The position numbers and the translations under genes were made by a program. A stretch of 64,000 bases of DNA from positions 96,262,294 through 96,326,293 of the forward strand of contig NC_135712.1 of assembly GCF_964656455.1 (NCBI RefSeq), given 5' to 3'. Shown here piece after piece: positions 33,022 through 43,937 of the stretch (its first letter is position 1; each line of letters starts with the position of its first letter). Below the pieces are notes generated by a model. It was not told the origin of the DNA. It did no database searches and saw nothing but the letters and a program-made list of their open reading frames with translations. The DNA is from Halichoerus grypus. Taxonomy: Eukaryota > Chordata > Mammalia > Carnivora > Phocidae.

Positions 33022-33918
33022 TTAGAGGACCCCTTTCAATATTTCTTGTAGGGCTGGTTTCGTGTTTGCAAATTCCTTTAGTTTTTGTTTGTCCTGGAAG
33101 CTTTTGATCTCTCCTTCAATTTTCAATGACAGCCTAGCTGGATATAGTATTCTTGGCTGCATATTTTTCTCATTTAGTGCTCTGAATATGTCCTGCCAGT
33201 CCTTTCTGGCCTGCCAGGTCTCTGTGGATGAGTCTGTTGCCAATCTAATGTTTCTACCATTGTAGGTTACATATCTCTTCTCCCGAGCTGCTTTCAGGAT
33301 TTTCTCTTTGTCTCTGAGACTCGTAAGTTTTACTATTAGATGTCGGGGTGTTGACCTATTTTTATTGATTTTGAGAGGGGTTCTCTGTGCTTCCTGGATT
33401 TTGATGCCTGTTTCCTTCCCCAAATTAGGGAAGTTCTCTGCTATAATTTGCTCCATTATACCTTCTGCCCCTCTCTCTCTTTCTTCTTCTTCTGGGATCC
33501 CAATTATTCTAATGTTGTTTTGTCTTATGGTATCGTTTATCTCTCGAATTCTGCCCTCGTGATCCAGTAGTTGTTTATCTCTCTTTTTCTCAGCTTCTTT
33601 ATTTTCCATCATTTGGTCTTCTATCTCACTGATTCTTTCTTCTGCCTCATTTATCCTAGCAGTTAGCGCCCCCATATTTGATTGCACCTCATTAATAGCC
33701 TTTTTGATTTCTACTTGGTTCGATTTTAGTTCTTTTACTTCTCCAGAAAGGGTTTCTCTAATAACTTCCATGCTTTTTTCAAGCCCAGCTAGTATCTTTA
33801 AAGTGATGATTCTGAACTCTAGATCTGACATCGTACTGATGTCCGTATTGAGTAGGTCCCTGGCAGTCGGTACTACCTCTTGTTCTTTTTGTTGAGGTGA
33901 TTTTTTCCGTCTTGTCAT
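33022..33918 (-). CDS. L1 ORF1 protein, intact open frame
   Basis: This 298-codon frame encodes ORF1p, the RNA-binding trimeric chaperone that packages L1 RNA in cytoplasmic ribonucleoprotein particles. The start MTRRKKSPQQ is the family start and lies just after the A-rich 5' UTR units. Residues about 45-133 are a heptad-rich coiled coil (EVKELKSNQVEIKKAINEVQ and so on). Residues about 134-230 form the RRM (NNIRIIGIPEEEE at its start, RHLIVKL in a later strand). Residues about 231-298 form the C-terminal domain with PARLSLKIEGEIKSF. Length is near the usual 300-340 for mammalian ORF1p. ORF2 starts 81 bp downstream. No stop or frame break is seen. The second young copy at 61,842-62,739 shows the same protein in decayed form. 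Confidence 0.95.
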   Translation of the reverse strand: MTRRKKSPQQKEQEVVPTARDLLNTDISTMSDLEFRIITLKILAGLEKSMEVIRETLSGEVKELKSNQVEIKKAINEVQSNMGALTARINEAEERISEIEDQMMENKEAEKKRDKQLLDHEGRIREINDTIRQNNIRIIGIPEEEERERGAEGIMEQIIAENFPNLGKETGIKIQEAQRTPLKINKNRSTPRHLIVKLTSLRDKEKILKAAREKRYVTYNGRNIRLATDSSTETWQARKDWQDIFRALNEKNMQPRILYPARLSLKIEGEIKSFQDKQKLKEFANTKPALQEILKGVL

Positions 33919-34138
33919 TTTGTGCAGAGGAGAATAGATTAATGAGAGAACAAAATGCTAGCAGGGTAACAACGTCCCCAGAAAATATACTCTAAACAAA
34001 TCAGAAAAGACCTGAAGCAGTGGGAAAAGAAAGGGAAAGAGAGAAAAAAGAAAAAGAAAGAAAAAAAGAAAAAAGAAAAAGATAAAGATAAAGATAAAAA
34101 CAAACAAAAGCAGAACAAAACAAAACAAAACAAAAACA

Positions 34139-34675
34139 GAATGTGATCAAATATGATCAGGCTGGTTTATAGATCAGTGCCACACACTAGATTTTGGGTG
34201 TATTTTGGTCTGTTAAAAGAAAGTCCCTCCCAAAATTTTAAAGAAAGAAAAACTTATATATGTACAAAAATAAGGGTTGATATGATGAAGGGATGGAATA
34301 TGACTGTAAAGATGGAAATTATAAAAAATTTTAAAAAAGGATTTGATAAGTTGTTTGAAAAAAGAAAGAAGAGGATTAAAAAAAAAAGAAAGAAAGAAAA
34401 AAGGGAGAGAATGTGATCAGGCAGGGGAGTAGAAAAAAACCATACACTAGAGATTTAGAGTATATTTTGATCTGTTAGAAGAAACTATCTCAAGATTTTA
34501 AAGAGAGAACAACTTATATATATATGCCAAAAATACGGGTAACTACTATGAAGGGATAGAATATGACTTTAAAAATGAAAAATAAAAATGTTTTTTTTTT
34601 TAAAAAGGGATTGATAAGATGTTGGTTGAAAAAGGGAAAAAGAAAAATTCAAAAAAAAAGAAAAAAAGAAAAAAG
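34139..34675 (-). repeat. Two tandem ~270-bp units in L1 5' UTR
   Basis: Seen on the plus strand, each unit starts gaatgtgatca (34,139 and 34,409), passes a 'cacactag' or 'tacactag' motif, 'tattttggtctgtta'-like text, 'acttatatat', and 'gaagggatggaatatgact', and ends in an A-rich purine tract with 'ttgataag'. The units are clearly homologous but diverged. The same pair occurs in the second young L1 at 62,883-63,390. Confidence 0.85.
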
Positions 34676-34739
34676 AAAAAAAGACAGTTAAAAAAAATAA
34701 TTAACTTTGAAAGACTAAAGAATCATGGTAAAAAAGCCA

Positions 34740-35792
34740 TGAATTCTATGTGCAGTATTCCCCTAGCGCTGGAGTTCTGCCGTTCTCATTGATCAGTAAA
34801 CTTGGTCTTGGCTGGCTGTTCTCGCTGATCTTCTGGGGGAGGGGCCTGTTGCCGTGGTTCCCAAATGTCTTTGCCGGAGGCAAAATTGCCCCGCCCTTGC
34901 CGGTCCGGGCTAAGTAATCTGCTCGGGTTTGCTCTCCGGAGCTTTTGTTCCCTGCAAGCTTTCCGTACAGCTTTGGAGGCTGAGAGTGGAAATGGCGGCC
35001 TCCCAGTCTCCGCCCCGGAGGAGCCGAGAACTCGTTGTCCCGCTCCTCAGCGAGCCCCCAGAGAAAGGCAGTCAGTCACTCCCGTCTCCCCGGTCTCCGG
35101 CCACACTCCGCGCTCACCCGGCCTGTGACCGCGCCTTTCTATCTGGCACCCGACCCCGGGTGGAGTCTCCAAACCCAGCAGATCCCCGCGGTGCGCTCCC
35201 GCACCTCTCCTCCCGGGGGAAGAAGGTGAGTCTCCCCGGATCTGCCGCTTGTTGGGTCCCTGCTGGAGGAGCAGTGGCCCGGCTGTGCTGCGGATCACGG
35301 TTTATAGCAACCCCGAGCTGAGAGCCCGCGCCTGGGCTCCGTCTCTGCAGCCGGCTTCCCTGCTCCGATCCCTGGGAGCTCTGCTGCACTCAGGCACCCC
35401 CGGTCTTTCTGTGACCCCGAGGGTCCTGAGACCACACTGTCCCGCGAGGGTTCCACCCCCCACTTCGCCACCAGAGTGACGTCCCTCAGCGGAGCAGACT
35501 TCTAAAAGTTCCGATTTTGTGCTCCGTGGCTCTGTCACTTGCCAGAAGTGGCCGACGGAGGCCCCTCCCCTGCCGTCTATCCTCCGGAATATCGCCTCGG
35601 ATTCACTTCTCCGCACGTCCTACCTTCCAGAAAGTGGTCGCTTTTCTGTTCAGAGAGTTGTTGCTATTCTTTTCTTCAATCTCCTGTTGAGTTTGTAGGT
35701 GTTCAGAATGGTTTGATCCCTATCCAGCTGAATTCCTGAGAGGAGACGAAATCCAGGTCTCCTACTCCTCCGCCATCTTGCTCCGCCCCCTC
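34740..35792 (-). promoter_or_regulatory. L1 5' UTR promoter region, CpG-rich, with YY1 site
   Basis: This is the only CpG-island-like stretch in the window. Reading on the minus strand, the element begins gagggggcggagcaagatgg: a GC box at 35,781-35,789 and a YY1 motif (caagatggc; gccatcttg on plus at 35,772-35,780) lie within 21 bases of the 5' end. YY1 at this position sets the transcription start in human L1, so the same use here is likely. Open frames on both strands across this stretch reflect high GC content and are not called. Confidence 0.8.
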
Positions 35793-35807
35793 ACTTTTGC
35801 TGATTTT

Positions 35808-35940
35808 AATCTGTATGCTTTCTCTGCAATAAACCATAATCATGAGTATAACAGCTTTTCTGAATTCTTGTGAGTCCTTCCAGCAAGTCATTGAAACTGA
35901 GGTTGGTCTTAAGGACCCCGCCCAGTAATAAGGAATTTTC
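35808..35940 (+). mobile_element. LTR-like repeat, right part after L1
   Basis: Continues the repeat at 27,960-28,456: 'aatctgtatgctttctctgc', then aataaa within 'caataaaccataatcatgag', and 'gtccttccagcaagtcattg'. The L1 TSD sequence acttttgctgatttt belonged to this repeat before insertion. Confidence 0.5.
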
Positions 35941-36150
35941 CATCTAACTTCTGTTTGAATAAATACAAATTCAAAATGAAATGCCATGTTTACTTGCCTA
36001 AAAATAGAAATAATGATTGTAGTCCATGTTGTGAAGTATATATAGACAAGTACACAGTCTGATAGTTTTTGGTAGGAACGTAATTATATTTTTTTCCTTC
36101 TCAAAGTAGAATTGATCATTTTTTATGTATGTATTTTAAGATTTTATTTT

Positions 36151-36329
36151 TATTTTTATTTATTTATTTATTTTTTATTTATTCATGAGCGTCAGAGAGA
36201 GAGAGAGGCAGAGGGAGAAGCAGGCTCCCCGCCTAGCAGGGAGCCCGATGCGGGACTCGATCCCAGGACCCCGGGATCATGACCTGAGCCGAAGGCAGAC
36301 GCTTAACCATCTGAGCCACCCAGGCGCCC
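36151..36329 (-). mobile_element. Carnivore tRNA-derived SINE
   Basis: Inverted tail of TTTA repeats, GA-rich tract, 'gggactcgatcccaggaccc' body, 'aaccatctgagccacccagg' head. TSD aagattttatttt at 36,138-36,150 and 36,330-36,342; part of this could also be tail sequence. It sits at the A-rich end of the old L1 to its right. Confidence 0.93.
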
Positions 36330-36342
36330 AAGATTTTATTTT

Positions 36343-36850
36343 TTAGAGCAGTTTTAGGTTCACAGAAAAATTGTGTGGAAGGCACAGAGCTCCCATATAT
36401 CTGCTGCACCCACACATGCATAACTTCCCCCATTATCAACATCCCCCACCAGAGTGATACATTTGGTACAATTGATGAACTACCATCAACATATAACTAC
36501 TCATAGTCTATAGTTTACATCATTATGATTCATTTTGGTGTTGCATATTCTATGGGGCAAATATATAATGATATGTGTCCATCATTATAGTATCATACAG
36601 AATATTATCACTGCTGTAAAAATCCTCTGTGGTCTACTTATTCATCTTTCCCCTCTCCAAAACCTTGGCAACCACTGATTTTACTGTCTCCATAGTTTTG
36701 CCTTTTTCATAATGTCGTATAGTTGGAATCATATAATATGTAGCCTTTTAAGATTGGCTTTTTCACTTCATAATATGCATTAAGATTCCTCCATATATTT
36801 TTATGTCTTGATAGCTCATTTCTTTTTAGTGCTGAGATTGGATTAGAGTA
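36343..36850 (-). repeat. Ancient L1 3' end, minus strand
   Basis: Inverted landmarks: 'gagcagttttaggttcacag', 'tcccccaccagagtgataca', 'aaaatcctctgtggtctact', 'ggcaaccactgattttactg', 'cgtatagttggaatcatata'. These follow, in reverse, the 3' end of an L1M-type element. Similar segments occur at 43,300-43,480 and 48,870-49,045. Confidence 0.65.
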
Positions 36851-39431
36851 TCTTGCATAAACTTTCTAGCTTTAATTTTCTGAGATTCTGAAATCTTCAT
36901 TACTGGAAGAATATATTACTTTTGCACTGGAACTAAGTATATGCACAACTAGCTGACCGAAGTTGGACTCCACATTCAAGAGGAAGCCTAATTGTCCTCC
37001 AACAGAGTTAGGCCTTGAGACAGAGGCATGGTCATGCAGTCTTTCTGGATGCTGAAGCTGGATGAACTGTTTGTGTAAGATGTAACACTAGGTTGCTCTC
37101 TGCTGTTAACTTTTCTGCCATGTGAACTGCATGACAGGTCTTCAGAGAGAGAATAATAAAGCAAATCACTAGAGTATAGCAGAGGTGGAAGATGGCAAAA
37201 TAGTGTTGTCGCTGACTCCCTTGTCTGAGTCCTTCCCAAGGCTTAGTTATACTGTTGTCCTGGTGATCTGTGAGGTACTCCGTTGCCTTATAATTCATTT
37301 CACTTTTTGCTCAAATTACTTCTATTTTGATTTTTGTCACATACAATGAAAAGAATCTTATCTAATGTATAACTTCTCTTTCCTTCCCATTTCCACTTTT
37401 CTGTCTGGACTCTAGGCAACTTCATGTTGATCCAAGTCACGTGTCTAAGAGAACAAAATAATATGTTAATTTATGGCAAAGTGCTGGGGACCATATAGCG
37501 CATCCAAGAAATACATTCAGGAAATATATACATGTTAGGAGCATCTGTCCTTTGTAAAAGAGAGGATTTTTCTGCTTTCAAAAGAATGCATTCCTAATGG
37601 TGTAATTTTAGGCACTGTGGCACCTGGGACAGGACCTTAAACTGGTGGGGAGAGGTTTAGGCTCTCACTCAAACTGTGTAGATACTTGATTTTGTGACCA
37701 AGTACAAGGTTAAATTTCAAGGGTTGGTCATATGAGACTGAAAGTGCTCATTCTTCCTAAAAGTTGTTTGGTTTGGTCTCTCTTACCATTGCTCCAGTAA
37801 TTTTCCTTTGTCCACAGGGAAAGAAACAAGCATTTTAGATTTGAATGCTTTTGTACTGAGAAGCACAGTGATTGAAATCTTACTAGCATTAAGAAGATGA
37901 AAGCTGTATTTCTTTAAATTGAGATCATTAAAATAAAATTACACTGCTAGCCTTTATATTCCATTTGAGTTTCTATAATTAAAATAATGTTCTCATTTAA
38001 AACATAGACTCATAATTCACAAGGAGACATTATTGCCTATCCAAATATTGCAAAATGTAAACAAATTTCCACCAGAATGCCCACATAATAAAAAAGAAAT
38101 TGCTGTTATTATTTTGTGTACTGATAAGTAGTTAATAATATGATTTAATTAGATAATTTAAAGTTGTTAACATGTTAGATGACACAAATACTCTAGATCA
38201 AATGAAAAAGTACTTTTACATATTATAAATTATTTCAGGTCTATTGAGTATAATTTTAGGTGTGACTATATTATAAAATTGATATCACTAGATATATATA
38301 TTTGCATTCATTAAAAATTCTAAGTAATGGACCTTAACTAATGTATATCTCTGGGTATATGTCTATATATCTATAATCTATATCTATGTATATCTGATGT
38401 ATATATTGTTTATATGAAGTGACTACACTCATGTGTGAGGAAAATATACATATATAATGATACGAGCAGGCACCATTTTTACACACACACAGAGTCATAC
38501 CTTGGCTCTGGTAGCCAGAGACTAGGTTTGCTACAAAAGAAAACTTACCTGGGCCTCAATTTCCTCCTTTCTATATTGGGGTAATAGTAATTTCCTCAAA
38601 CTATTTGTGATGAAGGTTAAACTGAATCAGGAATAGTGTCTGAGGCTATTATATCACTCAAGAGACATTATTTCTCTTCATTCTGTAATGTTAATTTCAG
38701 TGCTGCAAAGCTACTTTATAATTTTTTTTTATTTTATTTTTCACACTGTAATTATGCTAGGACTATCTAAAATAGAGAATTGAAGTTACTACTTTGGCAA
38801 TCGAGGTAAGATGTGTGATTTTTGTCCTAAGTGATGTGTGTAGTGCGTGCAGTGTAGCATGATCTTGTGTAATCTCAGAACTACTGAACCAAGTGTTCTG
38901 GGAGAAGATTTTTGCTAGAGCACTTGATGATAGAAAAGTAGAGAGAACAATCGGAAACCACCTCACAAGAATCTTACCATGGGTGAGTGTGGTAGATTGT
39001 CTAGTTATTCTGGGTTTTTAGCAGTTGCTAGAGCCTGGAAAAAAGGTCCTTGCCTTGTTAAGCTGATCTTTTGGAAATTAAAAATGGATTTCACCTTCTA
39101 GCCTGACTTGATCCCAGGAAATATCTAACAACCATTTTACACATTATATGAATTTGGTTGGATATGAATATTTAGTTTATCTATACACAAGGGATTTGCA
39201 TAAGAGTTTTTCTTGCTAATTGTGCAATAAAATAGCATTTTCCCACTGAGTAAATTTCAAGCATCAGTGAGCTGTTGGTGAGATATTTGAGAGGATGATG
39301 TTTTCTTCATAGTTCTTATCAAGTCAGTTTTTATAAGTTATCACTTTGCAAATTCATACTGCTAATACTTAAAGATATACTTTTTCAGAACACTTTTTTC
39401 TAAAGAGGTGATTGTAAAACATTATTTCCTC
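36851..39431. other. Unassigned DNA with a small MIR piece
   Basis: No coding region. A minus-strand MIR remnant lies at about 38,545-38,635 ('ctgggcctcaatttcctcct'). An AT-rich, TATATA-rich patch spans about 38,280-38,460. Overlapping minus frames at 36,988-37,298 are not gene-like. Confidence 0.5.
38545..38635 (-). repeat. MIR SINE fragment, minus strand
   Basis: 'acctgggcctcaatttcctc' followed by 'ggggtaatagtaatttcctc' and 'gatgaaggttaaactgaatc' matches the inverted MIR middle. Confidence 0.6.
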
Positions 39432-39449
39432 ATAATATAGGTGAGAACT

Positions 39450-39645
39450 GGGGCGCCTGGGTGGCTCAGTTGGTTAAACGACTGCCTTCGGCTCAGGTCA
39501 TGATCCTGGAGTCCCTAGATCGAGTCCCGCATCGGGCTCCCTGCTCGGCAGGGAGTCTGCTTTTCCCTCTGACCCTCCCCCCTCTCATGTGCTTTCTCTC
39601 TCATTCTCTCTCTGTCAAATAAATAAATAAAATCTTAAAAAAAAA
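39450..39645 (+). mobile_element. Carnivore tRNA-derived SINE
   Basis: Head ggggcgcctgggtggctcag, 'agtccctagatcgagtcccg' body, CT stretch and aaataaataaaatctt tail. Perfect 18-bp TSD ataatataggtgagaact at 39,432-39,449 and 39,646-39,663: one of the youngest-looking copies. Confidence 0.97.
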
Positions 39646-39663
39646 ATAATATAGGTGAGAACT

Positions 39664-41088
39664 ATTTACCACTTTGTCATGTATGTTAAAATATTATCTC
39701 CAAAGAATATAGGGATCTATCCTTCCCATCTAAAGTTCTTCAGTGTATAACACTGAGCTTGATACGTATCTTGCCCTTCAGCCAGGCCCACATCCCATGA
39801 TTTAAAATGAATTTCTTGGAAATTTAATCACTTGGTTATGCATATGTAAATAGAAATATCTAGACCAAACTACAGTCAATATGATTAATTGGCTTACAGT
39901 TAACTAATGGTAATAATATGCCTCTGACTTTAGAACCTAGAAGATATCATCATCTGGAATATATTCACAAAATCAGAAGCAAGTGTAAAAAGGCCCTGGT
40001 AATATTAAGAACTGGTGTATTTTACTTTGTGGGAAGTTTGGAAATACCCTTAGAGACTCAAGTGGTGTTTGGTAATTAACATTTAGATGTAGAAGAATCA
40101 CTAATTAATAAGCTTCCTTAAAATTTTGAAACATAAGGTAATACTGCTAAACATGGACATACTGACATAAAAGGAAGAGATAGAAAAGTTCTGTAAAGAG
40201 TCAGGAAAACTAAATGCTTAGCTGTTTGACACCTTTTAATTTAGAAAATAAATAAATTTTTGGTTGGAAATCAATTTTTCATTGTAAAACCAATGTTCCC
40301 AGGGCTGACAATCTTGGCTTATAGACATCTAGATCTGGATTTTACTAGCTGGATACCCACTCCCCCTACACACACATGCATGGACAATGCACCTCTGATC
40401 CACTTTCATGGGTTTCCTTCATTTAGGCTATTTCTGGGAACTCTATGTGAGATGACTCACCCAGTTTAATGTTCCTCTTAGGCCACTGCTCAAATGACTG
40501 CTCTGCTCCCCTCTGGGTTCCCATTTGGTGCTCCTCTCAGTTCCGTAGCAGCACGTTCTATAATGGGCCACTTCTCAGTGCTCACCTCAGCATGTTGCTC
40601 ACAGGTCTGCTCCTTCAGAGACCGCAACCCGATCCCTCATCTCAGCCACTGTTGCTGTCACCATATGCACTCAGTTTACTGCCACACCATGGACCACTGG
40701 GTTCTTACTTCCCATTGCCTTCCCTTGTCCCCAGACACTGCTGTTCATCTTTCTTCTCAAAGGTAGATAGAGGAAACACCCTTGTCCATGGCCTCTTGTG
40801 GAACTCCTAGCAATGTCATTGGGGTTCTGAGCTATGTCAGAGACCACTCTTAGATTTGACATATTACTTTCCTCCCCAGAGTTTACCGAAAACTGCCCTG
40901 TAACTGGAACTTGGTCTACTCCCCTCCTGCCCTCAGTCTTATTGCTTACTCTGACTCATTATGTGTGTCTGACTCCCAGTTTGATAATTGCTTCCCTCTT
41001 GGGCATAGAGAATACAAACAACCCACTTCATGTTGCAATTTGGTTTCTGTTTTTGCCCTCATTGTCACCACCCAGCTGAAGTTTACTA
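39664..41088. other. Unassigned DNA
   Basis: Several overlapping open frames lie between 40,260 and 41,120 on both strands. Their translations are Ser/Leu/Pro/Cys/His-rich, as expected from CT-rich sequence. None shows a domain or a start context. Part of the CT-rich 40,400-41,000 stretch may be an old L2 remnant, which I cannot align. Confidence 0.45.
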
Positions 41089-41104
41089 AGCAGTCTTGTG
41101 TATT

Positions 41105-41309
41105 TTTTTTTTTTTTTTAAGATTTTATTTATTTATTTGACAGAGAGAGACACAGCGAGAGAGGGAACACAAGCAGGGGGAGTGGGAGAGGGAGAAGCAG
41201 GCTCTCCACGGAGCAGGGAGCCCAATGCGGGGCTCGATCCCAGGACCCTGGGATCAGGACCTGAGCCGAAGGCAGACGCTCAACGACTGAGCCACCCAGG
41301 CGCTCCATC
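41105..41309 (-). mobile_element. Carnivore tRNA-derived SINE
   Basis: Inverted T-tract and tail, 'gggaacacaagcagggggag' block, 'gggctcgatcccaggaccct' body, 'caacgactgagccacccagg' head. Near-perfect TSD: agcagtcttgtgtatt (41,089-41,104) against agcagtctcatgtatt (41,310-41,325). Confidence 0.95.
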
Positions 41310-43031
41310 AGCAGTCTCATGTATTACCGAGGCCTTTGCATTGATAAATTATGAGGTATTCTCTACTCAAATAGTTTCTATCCCCAAATAAAATCAAATA
41401 TTTATTGTGTTTGATGTTTAGAGCAAGGGAGGAAGTGTATATGAACTAGTATTTCTTGTATTCAAATCTCAATTCGGGGCCTAATGAGTGCCATAACTGA
41501 CCATTTCATAAAATGTATGCCTTGGAATACTGGATCTACAGAAATTTAAAAGTAAATAATAAGGAAATAAAGTTGTTGGATTTAATATTAAAAAGTTATC
41601 TAGTCCATGGAAATTTTTAGGACTTTTAAGGTGCCAGTGTGCATTTTGATTCTCTAGAGGTGGTTGTAATATGCTAGGTTTCTCAGACTTCAACATTTGA
41701 ACATTTTTGGGTTGTTTTTTGCTTTTATTACATTGATTGCTTTACTAAACTTTTAATTTTAGAAAATTTTTAGATTTAAAAACCTATTATAAACATAATA
41801 CAGAGTTCCCATATTCCATGGGCCCAGTTTCTCCTGTTAATAACCTCAGTCCATAATTTATTCGTATTTCTTCAGTTTTCACCTAAATACCGTTTTTCTC
41901 TTCTAGGAAGGATCTCATCCAGGATATTATATTACATTTAATTATCATGTCTAGTTGCACTTCTATTGGTTTCCTTATTTTTGAGACTTTCCTTATTTTT
42001 CATGATCTTGGTAATTTTGAAGATTACTGGTCAGATATTTAACAGAATGTCCCTAAATTGGGATTTGTATGATATTTTTCTTATGATTAGAATGGGGCTT
42101 TGGATTTGGGAGGAAAAAACCACAATAAAGTGCCATTCTTACCGCATATCAAGGGTTCTTAGTATCACTATGACTTGTCACTATCAATGATAATGCTGAT
42201 TACCTGGTTTGATGTAGTGTTTGTGAAGTTTCTTTACTATAATGTTATTCTTTTTTTACTTCCTTTCTATACTGTACTTTTTGGAAGAAGATCATTAAGC
42301 ACAGCCTACATTTAAGGACTGAGAAGTGATGTTCCACATCCTTAAGGGTGAATTATATGTATTATGTGGCATTCTTCTGCACAGGAGATTGGGTTTTTCT
42401 TCATTTACTTTTTTATCCAATAATTTATTAATATGAAAATGGTATTATTATTTGTTTTTATATCTTAAGTTATAATTCAACGTTGCTTTATTTGTTTTGT
42501 TGCTCATATTGTTCCAGCTTTCTGCCATCGAGAGCTCTTTCAGTTGGTGCCTATATCCCATTGATAACCGGCATTGTGTATATTTTTTTCCTGCATCTTC
42601 TTACTTTTTGTGACTACACAAAACTATGGGCTCATTTATTATATTTCCTTTTCCGGTCCTCAAATCAGCCATTTCTTCAAGGAGGCCTGATTCCATTTAT
42701 TGGAGAATGCTGTTGAAATCAAGATCAGAGCATTGGGTGTGCTTGTTGCTGCTGTGGTACAGTTGCTTCTAGACCTACTCAGTTGACAGAGCATGAAGAT
42801 ACATGCACACACATATACTATATTATATATGTAATCGTCTATATCTATATTAAGCTAAACAAATGCATTCATACTGATTTCTCCAACCCTAATCCATTAC
42901 CACATGTACAATTTTGGTCTCTGGAACTCTCCATCAACTTCCAGTCTAACAGTGATAAACCTGGCTCCCTATTCACCATCCATTTACTCAGTTATTGAGC
43001 TCCAGTACACAAGTATAGCAGTATCAGAATT

Positions 43032-43059
43032 AACTTATTCCACTGTGAAGGAATAAGTT
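43032..43059. repeat. Short perfect inverted repeat
   Basis: Arms aacttattcc and ggaataagtt flank an 8-base loop inside the old L1 3' UTR. Confidence 0.85.
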
Positions 43060-43755
43060 CCTTCTATCTTTAGTCTTGCAGACTCAATTTGTTTTCAGAG
43101 TTACTTAGGTCAGTCCCTACCCCTTTAAGTGAGATCGTTTCATATATTTGTACTATTTATAGATTCTCTTGTCATATTCCGTGTTCCACCTTGGGATCTG
43201 CAAGCTCCTAAGTGACTTTATGATAAATGTACACATCTTAGGTTTACTCTGAGCTGTAAAGTTCTGTGGGCTTGGAGAAAGGCTTAACATCTTTTGTTCA
43301 CCATTAGAGTATCCTACAGAATAGTTTCACTGCTGTAAAAAATCCTCTGTGCTTCACTTATTCAGCCCTCTGTTCCTTCCCCTTCCTGAGCCCTGAGAGT
43401 CATTGATCTGGTTATTATTTATGGTTTTGCCTTTTCTAGAATGTTGTAGCATCACATGATTTGTAGGTTTTTAGATTTTTTTTCCCACATAACAACATAT
43501 ATTTAAAATTTATCCATGTCTTTTCAAAGCTTGAGAGCTCATTACTTTATTGTTGAACACTATTCCACTGTACAGATGTACCACAGTTTATTTACCTACC
43601 AAAGGACATCTTGACTGCTTCCAGTTTTTAGTGATTATGAAGAAAGTCATTATAAACATCAATATGTAGGTTATTATGAAGTCATACAATTTCAGATCAG
43701 TTGGGTAAATACTTAGTAGTGTGTCTGCTGGATTGTATGGTAAGACTGCATTTTT

Positions 43756-43937
43756 TTTTTTTTTTAAAGAGAGAGAGAACGAGCAGTGGGAAAGGGCAGA
43801 GGGAGAGAGAGAGAGAGAGAGAAGCAGACTCCCCACTGAGCTGGAAGCCCGATGTGGGCTTGATCCCAGGACCAGGGATCTTGACCTGAGCCTAAAGCAG
43901 ACACTTAACCAACTGAGCCACCCAGGCATCCCCAAGA
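43756..43937 (-). mobile_element. Carnivore tRNA-derived SINE
   Basis: Inverted T-tail, GA-rich tract, 'gggcttgatcccaggaccag' body, 'aaccaactgagccacccagg' head. Imperfect TSD: aagactgcattttt (43,742-43,755) against aagagtgtattttt (43,938-43,951). Inserted in old L1 ORF2. Frames at 43,588-43,992, 43,701-43,889 and 43,721-43,957 are read-throughs. Confidence 0.93.

Larger units (their letters stand above)
28472..35792 (-). mobile_element. L1: Full-length L1 retrotransposon carrying a nested SINE
   Basis: The element runs on the minus strand from 35,792 (5' end) to 28,472 (A-tail). A perfect 15-bp TSD, acttttgctgatttt, lies at 28,457-28,471 and 35,793-35,807, and the target fits the L1 endonuclease preference (tt/aaaa on the element's strand). 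Order: CpG-rich 5' UTR, A-rich tandem units, ORF1, 81-bp spacer, ORF2, 3' UTR. Total length is about 7.3 kb, of which about 0.22 kb is the SINE plus its TSD copy. ORF1 is open; ORF2 is broken by a frame break near 31,714, the SINE at 31,236-31,443, and a deletion scar near 30,834-30,857. It is therefore not autonomous. Confidence 0.97.

Noticed and set aside
31697..33895. Plus-strand hydrophobic frames (for example 31,697-32,008, 33,308-33,562)
   Set aside because: Antisense of the charged ORF1 and ORF2 coding sequence; hydrophobicity is the expected complement of Lys/Glu codons.
34929..35616. Protein gene in the GC-rich block (130 codons plus, 104 codons minus)
   Set aside because: The block is L1 5' UTR; open frames on several strands at once follow from GC content. 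Kept only as a low-interest observation.
40260..41120. Cluster of overlapping open frames on both strands, up to 113 codons
   Set aside because: They overlap in several frames, translate to Ser/Leu/Pro/Cys-rich strings from CT-rich DNA, and show no domain, start context or splice structure.
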